A stretch of 32,967 nt of DNA from an uncultured Eggerthellaceae bacterium (GTDB lineage: Bacteria > Actinomycetota > Coriobacteriia > Coriobacteriales > Eggerthellaceae), in assembly GCA_958454405.1 (NCBI GenBank), contig CAUEBO010000026.1:1-32967 (forward strand), read 5' to 3'. This document shows, in pieces, positions 15,733-23,813 of this stretch. The notes beneath the pieces are model-generated. The model was not told the origin of the DNA. It did no database searches and worked only from the letters and a program-made list of their open reading frames with translations. The translations under genes and the position numbers were made by a program. Each line of letters starts with the position of its first letter. Within the stretch, counting starts at the first letter, position 1.

Positions 15733-15826
15733 GGCAGGCTCCTCTCATCGCAGCGCATTGTCCCACAGCATGGAGCGGAAGGACGGGCGCCTCGTCGTAA
15801 TGCGCAGGAAAAGCGCGGCGGGCGGT

Positions 15827-16597
15827 TCAGAACAACCCGCAGGTGAACAGGAAGTTCAGCGATTTCAGGTTGACCCCGACGTGCTCGTGGATCCATTGCT
15901 GGCAGAACCTGAGCGCTGCGAAGCCCGCCGAAGGCCCGGCGTCCATGGCTTCGATCTCGACGAACGTCGACCCGAGGAGCACCCGGCACCACTCGATGGC
16001 CGCGGCGGGCTCGAGGACGGTCTCCAAGTTGGCGTTGCAGGATGCGCACACGACGCCCCCCTCGCGATAGGACAGGGGAACGCGGCCGTCCGCGCCGGCC
16101 GGCGGAAGCGCCCTCCCGCAGCCGACGCACACGTCGAAGCTGGGGCGCAGCCCGGCGAACGCGAGGACCTTGAGCAGGTGCGCCGCTGCGACGGCCGGCA
16201 CTTGGGAGGCCTCGACGCGCCCCAGGCTCTGGAGGGCGGCGCGGGTGAGCTCGAACAGCCGGGCGTTCTCGAGGCCCATCTGGGTGATGCGGTCGAGCAG
16301 CTCGGCCATGGGCGCCGCGCCGGCCGCATGCTCCATGTCGCGGCGCAGCCGGTCGTTGCTCTCGACGAGGCGGGCTTCCTTCACGACGTCGAGGCTTCGC
16401 CCGCGCGCGAGGAGCGCGTCCACCACGGAGTACAGCTCAAGGCGCGATGCGAAAGAGCTCGTGGGCTTGCGCGCGCCCTTCGCCACGGCGCGCGCCTGGG
16501 ACCCATCCTCGACGAGCAGCGTCAAGACGAGATCGCTTTCGCCGAGCTTCGTCTTGCGCAGCACGATGGCGCGCGCATCGTAGGTGGCTTGAGCCAT
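15827..16597 (-). CDS. recO: DNA repair protein RecO
   Basis: 256-aa recombination mediator that loads RecA with RecR and RecF. It begins with an OB fold (TYDARAIVLRKTKLGESDLVLTLLVEDGSQARAVAKGARKP), the hallmark of RecO. A helical domain follows, with a zinc-finger-like set of cysteines (CVGCGR near residue 147 and CASCNANLE near 178). It lies 11 bases after the stop of the zinc-ribbon/PASTA gene; upstream purines are weak, so translation may depend on coupling. In related genomes recO follows era directly; here two genes (PASTA and the plus-strand CapA-like gene) intervene. Confidence 0.95.
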   Translation of the reverse strand: MAQATYDARAIVLRKTKLGESDLVLTLLVEDGSQARAVAKGARKPTSSFASRLELYSVVDALLARGRSLDVVKEARLVESNDRLRRDMEHAAGAAPMAELLDRITQMGLENARLFELTRAALQSLGRVEASQVPAVAAAHLLKVLAFAGLRPSFDVCVGCGRALPPAGADGRVPLSYREGGVVCASCNANLETVLEPAAAIEWCRVLLGSTFVEIEAMDAGPSAGFAALRFCQQWIHEHVGVNLKSLNFLFTCGLF

Positions 16598-16608
16598 GCG
16601 GTGCGCGC

Positions 16609-18159
16609 CTAGCCTATGCTGACGATCTCGTTGTCGCCGTTCCAGACGATCGTGCCCGACTTCTGCTTGGAAGAGCCGTACACCGTCTCGCCGTCGAGGG
16701 TCGTGACCGCGCGCCCCGTGATGGTGAACGACGTGGTGTCACCGCCTTCATAGGAGACGCCGTCCACGGAATCGATCTCGTAGGTCGTCCCGCCGATGGA
16801 CACCGATCCCGCCCCCTTGAGGTACGATCGCGCCGCCGATTCCAGCTCCGCGCCGCGCGACTTCGCCAGCGACACGGTCACCGTCGATCCGGAGGCCAGC
16901 TCCGAGCCCGGCGCAGGGTCGACGGACACTGCCGTGCCCTCTTTCACGCTGTCGTCGTACACGTAGACGGCATCGGCGACGTATCCTTCGGCCTCGAGGG
17001 CCGCCTTGGCGTCGTCCCAACCCATGCCGGCAACGTCCGGAACGGTGAAAGGCACGGCGACGGTCACGGTGATGGGCGTCGAGGCCTTGGCCTTCGTCCC
17101 GGGATCGGGAGAGACGGCGAGCACCGTTCCCGCATGCTCGTCTGACTTCTGCTCCACGAACTCGACCGCCTCCAGGCCCTCGTCGTCGAACAGCGCGGCG
17201 GCCTCGTCGCGCTGCATGCCCACCGCCGACGGGATCACGCGCGCCACCGACACGTGGATCACGACTTCCGTGCCCTCTTCCTGCCGCGCGCCGGCGCTGG
17301 GATCCATGAGCAGCACGACGCCCTCCGTCTCGTCGGACTTCACCTGCATGGCGCGCACCGTGAAGCCCTTCTCTTCGAGCACGTACGTCGCATCGGCCTG
17401 GGTCCTGCCCACGACGTCGGGCAGCATCTTGCCGCCCCACAGCTCGAGGTAGTACGTGGCGCCGGCTGCGCCGGCAGCCAGAACGAGGAGGACGGCCAGC
17501 ACGATGGCCGCCACCTTTCCCTTGCCGCCCTTCTTCTTACTGGAATCAGGCGCCCGGTACTCCTTCTGCTGCGGTGCCTCGCGCCCGTCCACGCGCGGCA
17601 TCTCCATCGTGTCGCCCGAGCGCCACGATGCCTGGGGCGGGACGTAGCTCGCATCCACCAGGCGCTCGTCATGTTCGGAGAACCGGGAAGACGCCTCGTC
17701 GTCGCAGCGTTCGAGCGCGCTCGTCTTCTCCGAAAGGGAGGGCTCGGCCGCGGGCTCGTCTTCCTCGTCCCCGTCGCCGATGTCGGAAAAATCGAAGGCG
17801 TTGCCGTTCTCGTCCACGTTCACGCCGGCCACGTCGATGGAGGGAAGCTTCGACGGGTCGATCGGGCCCGAAGCCCCAGGCTTGCTCCCGACAGAATCGG
17901 AAGGCTCGCCGTCCTCGTCCTCTTGGTCTGCGGAGAGGGCGTCTTCGGCCTCTGAAAGCTCGTCGGATTCGTTCTCGATGGTCGGGGACGGCTCCGGCGA
18001 GCTTTCGGGAAGGCTCGGCTCTTGGGCGGACGCGGCATCTTCGGCGGCCGCCGCCGCTGCGACTTCGGCGATCCTGCCCGAGAGCGGGAAACCGCACTCG
18101 TTGCAGAACTTCGCGCTGTCGCGGTTGTCGGATTGGCAGTTCGGACAGATCATGCTCAT
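16609..18159 (-). CDS. Zinc-ribbon, single-pass membrane protein with three PASTA domains
   Basis: 516 aa. A short cytoplasmic zinc ribbon lies at the N-terminus (ICPNCQSDNRDSAKFCNECG), followed by about 160 acidic, Ser/Glu/Asp-rich residues. One membrane segment (about 220-245, VAAIVLAVLLVLAAGAAGA) precedes three PASTA domains (starting LPDVVGRTQADA, IPSAVGMQRDEA and VPDVAGMGWDDA). A C-terminal beta-rich domain (about 80 residues) is unassigned. PASTA domains bind muropeptides or serve as spacers on Ser/Thr kinases and PBPs; no kinase or transpeptidase is present here, so it is an orphan PASTA protein. The start is ATG 18159 with GAGGGAG upstream; ATG 18153 (MICPNC) is an equally good alternative. 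A TACAAT -10 lies upstream. Confidence 0.88.
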   Translation of the reverse strand: MSMICPNCQSDNRDSAKFCNECGFPLSGRIAEVAAAAAAEDAASAQEPSLPESSPEPSPTIENESDELSEAEDALSADQEDEDGEPSDSVGSKPGASGPIDPSKLPSIDVAGVNVDENGNAFDFSDIGDGDEEDEPAAEPSLSEKTSALERCDDEASSRFSEHDERLVDASYVPPQASWRSGDTMEMPRVDGREAPQQKEYRAPDSSKKKGGKGKVAAIVLAVLLVLAAGAAGATYYLELWGGKMLPDVVGRTQADATYVLEEKGFTVRAMQVKSDETEGVVLLMDPSAGARQEEGTEVVIHVSVARVIPSAVGMQRDEAAALFDDEGLEAVEFVEQKSDEHAGTVLAVSPDPGTKAKASTPITVTVAVPFTVPDVAGMGWDDAKAALEAEGYVADAVYVYDDSVKEGTAVSVDPAPGSELASGSTVTVSLAKSRGAELESAARSYLKGAGSVSIGGTTYEIDSVDGVSYEGGDTTSFTITGRAVTTLDGETVYGSSKQKSGTIVWNGDNEIVSIG

Positions 18160-18188
18160 ACGCTCCCTCGAAACGGCGGTATGCGACG

Positions 18189-18194
18189 ATTGTA
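18189..18194 (-). promoter_or_regulatory. -10 box for the PASTA gene
   Basis: TACAAT on the minus strand predicts a start near 18182 and a leader of about 23 bases that includes the GAGGGAG ribosome binding site. No clear -35. It is in the 167-base divergent gap with the CapA-like gene. Confidence 0.5.
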
Positions 18195-18314
18195 GCCGAA
18201 AACGCATCGACCGCTTCAGGACAACCCCCGATTGCCCCGGTTCGTGACAATACCTGCAGAATTTCCGCCCGCGCGCGGGAGCGTGCGCTTTCCTCGCGCG
18301 AGCTTCGTTTGGTG

Positions 18315-18320
18315 TATCCT
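18315..18320 (+). promoter_or_regulatory. Possible -10 box for the CapA-like gene
   Basis: TATCCT ends 6 bases before the ATG at 18327, placing the predicted transcription start on the start codon. No ribosome binding site is visible before the ATG, which fits a leaderless mRNA. No -35 is evident. Confidence 0.35.
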
Positions 18321-18326
18321 GTTCGC

Positions 18327-19553
18327 ATGAAGAACGAACGACCGAAACCGACGAAGCGGCCTTCGGTGCGCAACGCGCGCCGCGTCGGCTCGCCAGCGCG
18401 GCAAGTCCCGAACCTGATGCCCGCGCTGTACGCGGGAGGGCCCCGCCCGCGCCGAAGCAACGCGAGCCTCTACGCGATCGCCGCCCTGGCGCTGGCTGCC
18501 CTCGCGGCGCTCGTCGCCTTCGCCGCCGTCTCCTGCTCCGGAGCCGGCGCGCCGGCGGACCAGCGGGACCCCGCCGTCTCCGACGGCGCCGCCCGGGGCG
18601 CGGCGCCCGAACCCGAGCCCGTCGGCCTCACGCTCACTTTCGCGGGAGACTGCACCCTGGGCACCGACGAGAACTTCGATCCCGACACCAGCTTCAACGC
18701 CCGCTACGACAGCGTGGGCGACCCTTCGTGGTTCTTCGCCAACGTGGCGGGCATCTTCGCCGACGACGACCTCTCCGTCGTGAACATGGAGGGGACGCTG
18801 ACGGATTCGGACGACCGCCAGGACAAGACCTACGCTTTCAAGGGGGACGCCGAATACGCCCGGGTGCTCGTCGAGGGCAACGTGGAAGCCGCCTCCCTGG
18901 CGAACAACCACTCCCGCGACTACGGCGACCAGAGCTACGACGACACCGTCGAGGCGCTCGAAGGGGCCGGCATCGCCACTTTCGGCTACGACCGCATCGC
19001 CTACTTCGACGTCAAAGGGGCGAAGGTGGCCCTCATCGGCACCTACGAGCTGGCCGAGGGCATCGGCGTCAAGGACCGGATGGTCGCGAGCATCCGGGAA
19101 GCGCAGGCCGAAGGCGCCCAGGTGATCGCCGTGTACGCGCATTGGGGCGTGGAGCGGGAATACGTGCCCGACGACACGCAGATCGAACTGGCGCACGCCG
19201 CCGTCGACGCGGGCGCCCACCTCGTCATCGGATCGCATCCCCACGTCATCCAAGGCTATGAGAAGTACAAGGGACGCTACATCGTGTACAGCCTGGGAAA
19301 CTTCTGCTTCGGAGGGAACAAGAACCCCGCCGACAAAGACTGCCTGATGTTCCAGCAGACGTTCACCGTGAAGGGGAACGAAGTGGCCGACGACGACGCC
19401 GTCGATGTCATCGCCTGCTCCGTCTCCTCGGACGGCGATCGGAACAACTACCAGCCGACGCCCGCCGAAGGCTCCGAGAAGGAGCGCATCCTGGCGAAGG
19501 TGCAGAAGAGCAACGCCGCCATCGCCGAACGCTCGGCGGCGCTGCAAGGATAG
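18327..19553 (+). CDS. CapA/PgsA-family membrane-anchored protein (metallophosphatase-like fold)
   Basis: 408 aa. A basic cytoplasmic N-terminus (1-47) is followed by one membrane segment (about 48-69) ending in AAVSC, then a Pro/Ala-rich linker and a CapA domain. Family motifs are present: TFAGDCTLG, VVNMEGTLTD, SLANNHSRDYG, AHWGVEREYVPD, LVIGSHPHVIQGYE and VYSLGNFCFGGN. CapA/PgsA takes part in poly-gamma-glutamate capsule synthesis in Bacillus, but isolated homologues are common and their substrate is usually unknown; no capB/capC is nearby. The start is ATG 18327 (MKNERPKPTKR), chosen because the ORF upstream is antisense to the PASTA gene. Its 3' end is convergent with era (33-base gap). 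Confidence 0.87.
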   Translation: MKNERPKPTKRPSVRNARRVGSPARQVPNLMPALYAGGPRPRRSNASLYAIAALALAALAALVAFAAVSCSGAGAPADQRDPAVSDGAARGAAPEPEPVGLTLTFAGDCTLGTDENFDPDTSFNARYDSVGDPSWFFANVAGIFADDDLSVVNMEGTLTDSDDRQDKTYAFKGDAEYARVLVEGNVEAASLANNHSRDYGDQSYDDTVEALEGAGIATFGYDRIAYFDVKGAKVALIGTYELAEGIGVKDRMVASIREAQAEGAQVIAVYAHWGVEREYVPDDTQIELAHAAVDAGAHLVIGSHPHVIQGYEKYKGRYIVYSLGNFCFGGNKNPADKDCLMFQQTFTVKGNEVADDDAVDVIACSVSSDGDRNNYQPTPAEGSEKERILAKVQKSNAAIAERSAALQG

Positions 19554-19586
19554 CCCCGGGCTGCGCGGCGGCCATCCCGTCCCGCG

Positions 19587-20498
19587 CTACGCGCCCTCGC
19601 CGTAGCCGAAGCGGCGGATCTGGCTCGCATCGCGCCGCCAGTTCTTCTTCACCTTCACCGACAGGTCCAAAAACACGCGCGTGCCCAGCAGCTGCTCGAG
19701 ATCGGCCCGCGCCTCCGTGCCGATCTGCTTGATGGCGGCGCCCCGCTTGCCGATGATGATGCCCTTCTGGCTGTCCCGCTCGACGTAGATGACGGCGTTG
19801 ATGCGGGTGAGGTCCTTCTTCTTGACGTATTCCAACTCCTCGACCCGAACGCCGATGGCGTGCGGCACCTCGTCGCGGAACGTCCGGAGGATCTTCTCGC
19901 GCACGAACTCGGCGACCACCACCTCGAGCGGCTGGTCGGTCTCCATGTCCTTCGGGAACCACGCCGGCCCCGGCGGCAGCATGGCGGCGACGACGTCCAC
20001 GAACTCCTGCACGCCCGCGCCCGTCGTCGACGACAGCTCCACGACCGCGTCCCAGGCGGCGAGTTTGCAGGCGGCCTCCCTCTGCGCCGCCAGCCGCTCC
20101 TCGTCCACGAGGTCGATCTTCGACAGCACGAGCACCTTCTTCGATCGCGCGCGGGCAAGCTGGGAGGCCACCCACTCGTCGCCCGTGCCCACGGGCTTCG
20201 ACGCGTCCACGAGCATCGCCGCCACGTCGACGTCTTCAAGGGCCTTCAGGGCCGACGTGTTCAGCTCCTCGCCGAGCGCGTCGTGGGGCTTGTGCAGGCC
20301 CGGCGTGTCCACGAGGATGAGCTGGTAGCCGTCGCGCGTGAACACGGCACGGAACCGGTGGCGCGTCGTCTGCACGGTGTTCGAGGTGATGGCTATCTTC
20401 TTGCCCATGATGGCGTTGACGAGCGTCGACTTGCCGGCGTTCGGGCGTCCGACGAGCGTGACGAATCCGGATCGGAAATCGGGATCGGCAGTGTCCAC
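19587..20498 (-). CDS. era: GTPase Era
   Basis: 303-aa ribosome-assembly GTPase that binds the 3' end of 16S rRNA. G1 is GRPNAGKS (18-25), switch/G2 NTVQTTRHR, and G3 DTPGLHKPHDALGEEL. The G4 position reads SKID (126-129) instead of the usual NKxD. The C-terminal KH domain is complete (KGIIIGKRGAAIKQIGTEAR, then FLDLSVKVKKNWRRD). The start is GTG 20498 (MDTADPDFRSGFVTLVG), with AAAGGA 6 bases upstream, 14 bases after the dgkA stop; the longer in-frame reading runs through dgkA in another frame. It sits in the usual ybeY-dgkA-era cluster; the cytidine deaminase often found here is absent. Confidence 0.96.
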   Translation of the reverse strand: MDTADPDFRSGFVTLVGRPNAGKSTLVNAIMGKKIAITSNTVQTTRHRFRAVFTRDGYQLILVDTPGLHKPHDALGEELNTSALKALEDVDVAAMLVDASKPVGTGDEWVASQLARARSKKVLVLSKIDLVDEERLAAQREAACKLAAWDAVVELSSTTGAGVQEFVDVVAAMLPPGPAWFPKDMETDQPLEVVVAEFVREKILRTFRDEVPHAIGVRVEELEYVKKKDLTRINAVIYVERDSQKGIIIGKRGAAIKQIGTEARADLEQLLGTRVFLDLSVKVKKNWRRDASQIRRFGYGEGA

Positions 20499-20512
20499 AA
20501 AGATTCCTTTCG

Positions 20513-20998
20513 TTACAGGCCGAGCAGGGCGAGCGCGGGCGGCAGGAACACGGCGCAGGCGACGGCCAGGGCGCCGAGCGCGCACAGGAGCACGGCCGCC
20601 GCGGCGCAGTCCTTCGCCCGCTTGGCAAGCTCGGCGTAGCCGGGCGACACGAGGTCCACGACGGACTCGATGGCCGTGTTCACGCATTCGGCGGCCAGCA
20701 CGAGCGCGATGCAGACGGCGATGGCCGCCCACGAGAGCGCATCGATCGACAGCGCGATGCCGAGGACCGCGGCAAGGGCCGCCGCGCCCAGGTGTATCTT
20801 CATGTTGCGCTGGGTCTTCACGGCGTAGCGCACGCCGTCCCATGCGCAGGAGAACGCGCAGGCGAGCGGGAAGCGCGACCGCGACGCCTTGTCGGCGTCG
20901 TTGCGGACGAACCCCTCCTCGCCGCAGCCCGGCTCCCCGTCCCGCTCACCCGCCGCCAGCGGGCGCCCCTCCTCGTCGATGGCCTTCGTTGCGCTCAC
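20513..20998 (-). CDS. dgkA: Diacylglycerol/undecaprenol kinase family protein (DgkA)
   Basis: 161-aa integral membrane lipid kinase. In Gram-positive bacteria this family mostly phosphorylates undecaprenol, recycling the peptidoglycan lipid carrier. The core has the signature AAECVNTAIESVVDLVSP and the following AKRAKDCAAAAVLL, with about three membrane segments from residue 75 onward. A hydrophilic N-terminal extension of about 50 residues (SATKAIDEEGRPLAAGERDGE) is not part of the core family. The start is GTG 20998 (MSATKAIDEEG), with GGGGGAG 7 bases upstream, 19 bases after ybeY. A shorter start near the core cannot be excluded. Confidence 0.88.
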   Translation of the reverse strand: MSATKAIDEEGRPLAAGERDGEPGCGEEGFVRNDADKASRSRFPLACAFSCAWDGVRYAVKTQRNMKIHLGAAALAAVLGIALSIDALSWAAIAVCIALVLAAECVNTAIESVVDLVSPGYAELAKRAKDCAAAAVLLCALGALAVACAVFLPPALALLGL

Positions 20999-21017
20999 CT
21001 CGCGTCTCCCCCCGCGC

Positions 21018-21479
21018 TCAGCGCTTCGACCAGGCTTCGAGAATCTCGGCCTCGCGCTTCTCCATGACTTCGGCCTCGTCGTCCTCAACGTGGTCGTAGC
21101 CGCACAGATGCAGCAGGCCGTGCACGAGCAGCAGGCTGATCTCCTCTTCGAAGGTCGTGCCGAACTCGCGCGTCTGCCGGCTGGCCACGTCGGGCGCGAT
21201 GACGACGTCGCCCAGCTCGAAGACGGGGTCTTCGGCCAGCGTCATGGCGGACAGGTCGTCATCCACGCCGTCGCATTCGAACGAGAGGACGTCGGTGGGG
21301 CCGGCCTTCTGGCGGTAGCGCTCGTTGAGCTCGGCGATGGCCTCGTCGGTGACGAAGCTGATGGAAACCTCGGTGTTGAAGGGCTTGTCCTCACGCGCGA
21401 GCACGAACCTCGTCAGCTCCTCGAGCGGGAGCTTCTGGAGGTCGTCTTTGCGATAGTCGTAGTTGATCTGGATGTCCAT
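21018..21479 (-). CDS. ybeY: Endoribonuclease YbeY
   Basis: 153-aa zinc-dependent RNase involved in 16S rRNA 3'-end maturation and ribosome quality control. The metal motif HGLLHLCGYDH (H120, H124, H130) is intact, and the family stretch LNERYRQKAGPTDVLSFE precedes it. The start is ATG 21479 (MDIQINYDYR), only 4 bases after the phoH stop, with AAAGG about 10 bases upstream inside the phoH end; coupling is likely. The phoH-ybeY-dgkA-era order is conserved across many Gram-positives. Confidence 0.96.
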   Translation of the reverse strand: MDIQINYDYRKDDLQKLPLEELTRFVLAREDKPFNTEVSISFVTDEAIAELNERYRQKAGPTDVLSFECDGVDDDLSAMTLAEDPVFELGDVVIAPDVASRQTREFGTTFEEEISLLLVHGLLHLCGYDHVEDDEAEVMEKREAEILEAWSKR

Positions 21480-21483
21480 GTCG

Positions 21484-22440
21484 TCAAGCCTTTCTTCCTG
21501 CCTGGTCGTAGGCGGCCACGATGGCGGCCACGAGCGAGTGGCGCACCACGTCCTTGCCGGAGAACTCGCAGAACGCGATGCCGTCGACGTTCTCAAGGAT
21601 GCCGCGGACGCCCTTGAGGCCCGAGATGCCCTTCGGCAGGTCGAGCTGGGTGACGTCGCCGGTGACGACCATCTTCGATCCGAAGCCCAGGCGTGTGAGG
21701 AACATCTTCATCTGCTCGGGCGTGGTGTTCTGCGCCTCGTCCAAGATGATGAAGCTGTCGTTCAAAGTGCGCCCGCGCATGAACGCGAGCGGGGCGATCT
21801 CGATGACGCCGCCCTCGATGAGCTGCTGGGCGCGCTCCATGTCGGTCATGTCGAACAGCGCATCATAGAGCGGGCGGATGTAGGGATCCACCTTCTCGGT
21901 GAGCGTGCCCGGCAGAAAGCCCAGGCTCTCCCCCGCCTCGACGACGGGGCGCGTGAGGATGATGCGGCCGACCTCCTTGCGCTTGAGCGCGGCCACGGCC
22001 ATGGCCATGGCGAGGTAGGTCTTGCCGGTTCCCGCCGGTCCGATGCCGAACGTGATGGTGTTCTCGCGTATGGCGTCAACGTAGCGCTTCTGCCCGGCCG
22101 TTTTGGGGCGGATGGCGCGGCCGCGGTAGGTGAGCAGGATGTCCTCGCGCAGCGTCTGCGGCGAGAATTCGGCCGTGCGCAGCAGGTCGATGGCCCGCCG
22201 GACATAGTCGGCGTTCGGCTCGCCGCCGCTTTCCACCAGCTTGATGAGGTCGCTGAACAGGGCGGTGAGCGATTGCACTTCGAGCGGGTCGCCCTCGAGG
22301 ATGATGGAATCGCCGCGGACGGTGATGCGCGCCTGGAACGCATCCTGCACGAGATGGAGCAATTCGTCCGCCGGGCCCACGATGAGAGCCATGTTCACGC
22401 TCTGCGGAGCCGTCAAGGTAATTTGCGTCTGGTCTGTCAT
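21484..22440 (-). CDS. phoH: PhoH-like ATPase
   Basis: 318-aa cytoplasmic P-loop protein related to superfamily 1 helicase cores. Walker A is GPAGTGKTYLA and Walker B FIILDEAQNTTPEQMKMFLTRLG, followed by KMVVTGDVTQLDLP. An N-terminal KH-like region precedes it (EVQSLTALFSDLIKLVESGG). The family is linked with YbeY and RNA metabolism, but the exact reaction is unclear. The start is ATG 22440 (MTDQTQITL); there is no ribosome binding site, and an extended -10 ends 7 bases upstream, so the mRNA may be leaderless. It begins a new unit after mtaB, followed closely by ybeY. Confidence 0.94.
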   Translation of the reverse strand: MTDQTQITLTAPQSVNMALIVGPADELLHLVQDAFQARITVRGDSIILEGDPLEVQSLTALFSDLIKLVESGGEPNADYVRRAIDLLRTAEFSPQTLREDILLTYRGRAIRPKTAGQKRYVDAIRENTITFGIGPAGTGKTYLAMAMAVAALKRKEVGRIILTRPVVEAGESLGFLPGTLTEKVDPYIRPLYDALFDMTDMERAQQLIEGGVIEIAPLAFMRGRTLNDSFIILDEAQNTTPEQMKMFLTRLGFGSKMVVTGDVTQLDLPKGISGLKGVRGILENVDGIAFCEFSGKDVVRHSLVAAIVAAYDQAGRKA

Positions 22441-22447
22441 AGCGGGT

Positions 22448-22456
22448 ATTGTATCA
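22448..22456 (-). promoter_or_regulatory. Extended -10 abutting the phoH start (leaderless candidate)
   Basis: TGATACAAT on the minus strand matches TGn plus TATAAT at 5 of 6 positions and ends 7 bases before the ATG at 22440. The predicted transcription start is therefore 22441 or 22440. Confidence 0.6.
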
Positions 22457-22547
22457 CGGCATCGGGCGGCGCCTGCGCCGCGTCATCGAACCGACAAGGG
22501 AATCCGGCCGACCGCCGCGCGCCGATGTCCCGAGCGGCCCGCCGGCG

Positions 22548-23813
22548 CTACAGCGTCACCTTCACGAGCGCGCCCACCGGCGCGCCCTGCGGCGCGGGGA
22601 CTTCGAAGTAGCTCTCGGCCATGGCGACGCCGCCCTCCTCCACCAGGACGAGCTCCACGGTTCCCGCGCGCCGGGCGCGGTCTTGGGCGCGCAGCTCGTC
22701 GCCCAGGGCGCGCAGCTCGGCCGCGCGAGCGGCCTTGACGGCGTCGGGGACCTGATCGGCGCGCGCGGCGGCGGGGGTGCCCGCGCGCCGCGAGTAGGGA
22801 AACGCGTGTATCTTCGCGAAGCCGCAGCGGCGCGCGACGTCGAGCGTCTGCTGGAAATCGCTGTCCGTCTCGCCGGGAAACCCCACGATGATGTCCGTGG
22901 AGAGCGCGATCTCAGGCACGCGCTCTCGCAGGCGCTCGACGAGCGCGGCGAACCGCTCCGCGTCGTAGGGGCGCGCCATCTCGCGCAGCACCTTCGAGCT
23001 GCCCGACTGCAACGGCAGGTGCAGGTGGCGGCACACGCGGCCCTGCGCCTCGCTCAAGAGCTCGATCAGCTCCTCGTCCACATCGCGCGGCTCGATGCTG
23101 GATATGCGGAAGCGGCAAGGCGGCTCTCCCGAGCCGCAGAGGTCCTCCGTCTCAGCGAGCAGACGGCGCAGCAGGCCCGCCAAGCGCACGGCGTGCGGAT
23201 CGCGCCGATCCCCGTCGCAGTACGAGCCCAGGTTGATGCCGGTGAGCACGATCTCGCGCACGCCGGCGGCGGCAAGCGCGCGGACTTCGGCCTCCACTTC
23301 GACGGCGGGGCGGCTCGTCGCGCGGCCGCGGGCCACGTGCACGATGCAGTAGGTGCACGCGTTGTCGCAGCCGTCCTGCACCTTCACGCCCACGCGCGTG
23401 CGGAACCCCTCGCCCACCGGCAGGGGTACAGGCGCCGCCAGGTCCTCGAAGCGAGGCGCCCCATCCCCCGCGCCCGATACGGCATCGTCCCACTCGCCGC
23501 GCTCGATGGCGGCCAGAAGCTCGCCCTTGCCCACGATGCGCACGCGCGGGTCCATGGCCTCGTAGGTCGCAGGATCGATGGCGGCGGCGCAGCCGGTGAC
23601 CACCACCGCGGCCCGCCCGTGGTCCTTCAGCGCGCGGCGCACGGCCTTGCGCGCCTTCTTCTCGGCCTCGCCGGTGACGGTGCAGGTGTTGACCACGACA
23701 AGGTCGGCGCCGTCCGCTGCGGGCTCTGCTCCCCTTGCCCGCAGCGCGGCGGCGACCGCATCGGACTCGACGCGGTTCACCTTGCAGCCCAGGTTCACGA
23801 CGGCGTAGCTCAT
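22548..23813 (-). CDS. mtaB: tRNA t6A37 methylthiotransferase MtaB
   Basis: 421-aa radical-SAM enzyme converting t6A to ms2t6A at position 37 of ANN-decoding tRNAs. The N-terminal domain has VNLGCKVNRVESDA, VVNTCTVTGEAEKKAR and VVTGCAA; the radical-SAM cysteines are in QDGCDNACTYCIVHVARG, and HLPLQSGS and STDIIVGFPGETD follow. A C-terminal TRAM domain (VELVLVEEGGVAMAESYFEV) completes it. CKVNRVES and CTYCIVHVARG distinguish it from RimO and MiaB. The start is ATG 23813, which overlaps the rsmE stop in an ATGA, so translation is probably coupled. Confidence 0.95.
   Translation of the reverse strand: MSYAVVNLGCKVNRVESDAVAAALRARGAEPAADGADLVVVNTCTVTGEAEKKARKAVRRALKDHGRAAVVVTGCAAAIDPATYEAMDPRVRIVGKGELLAAIERGEWDDAVSGAGDGAPRFEDLAAPVPLPVGEGFRTRVGVKVQDGCDNACTYCIVHVARGRATSRPAVEVEAEVRALAAAGVREIVLTGINLGSYCDGDRRDPHAVRLAGLLRRLLAETEDLCGSGEPPCRFRISSIEPRDVDEELIELLSEAQGRVCRHLHLPLQSGSSKVLREMARPYDAERFAALVERLRERVPEIALSTDIIVGFPGETDSDFQQTLDVARRCGFAKIHAFPYSRRAGTPAAARADQVPDAVKAARAAELRALGDELRAQDRARRAGTVELVLVEEGGVAMAESYFEVPAPQGAPVGALVKVTL

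Noticed and set aside
18327..19553. Lipoprotein signal in the CapA-like protein (AAVSC)
   Set aside because: The lipobox lacks leucine at -3 and follows a 47-residue basic N-terminus, so a signal anchor is more likely.
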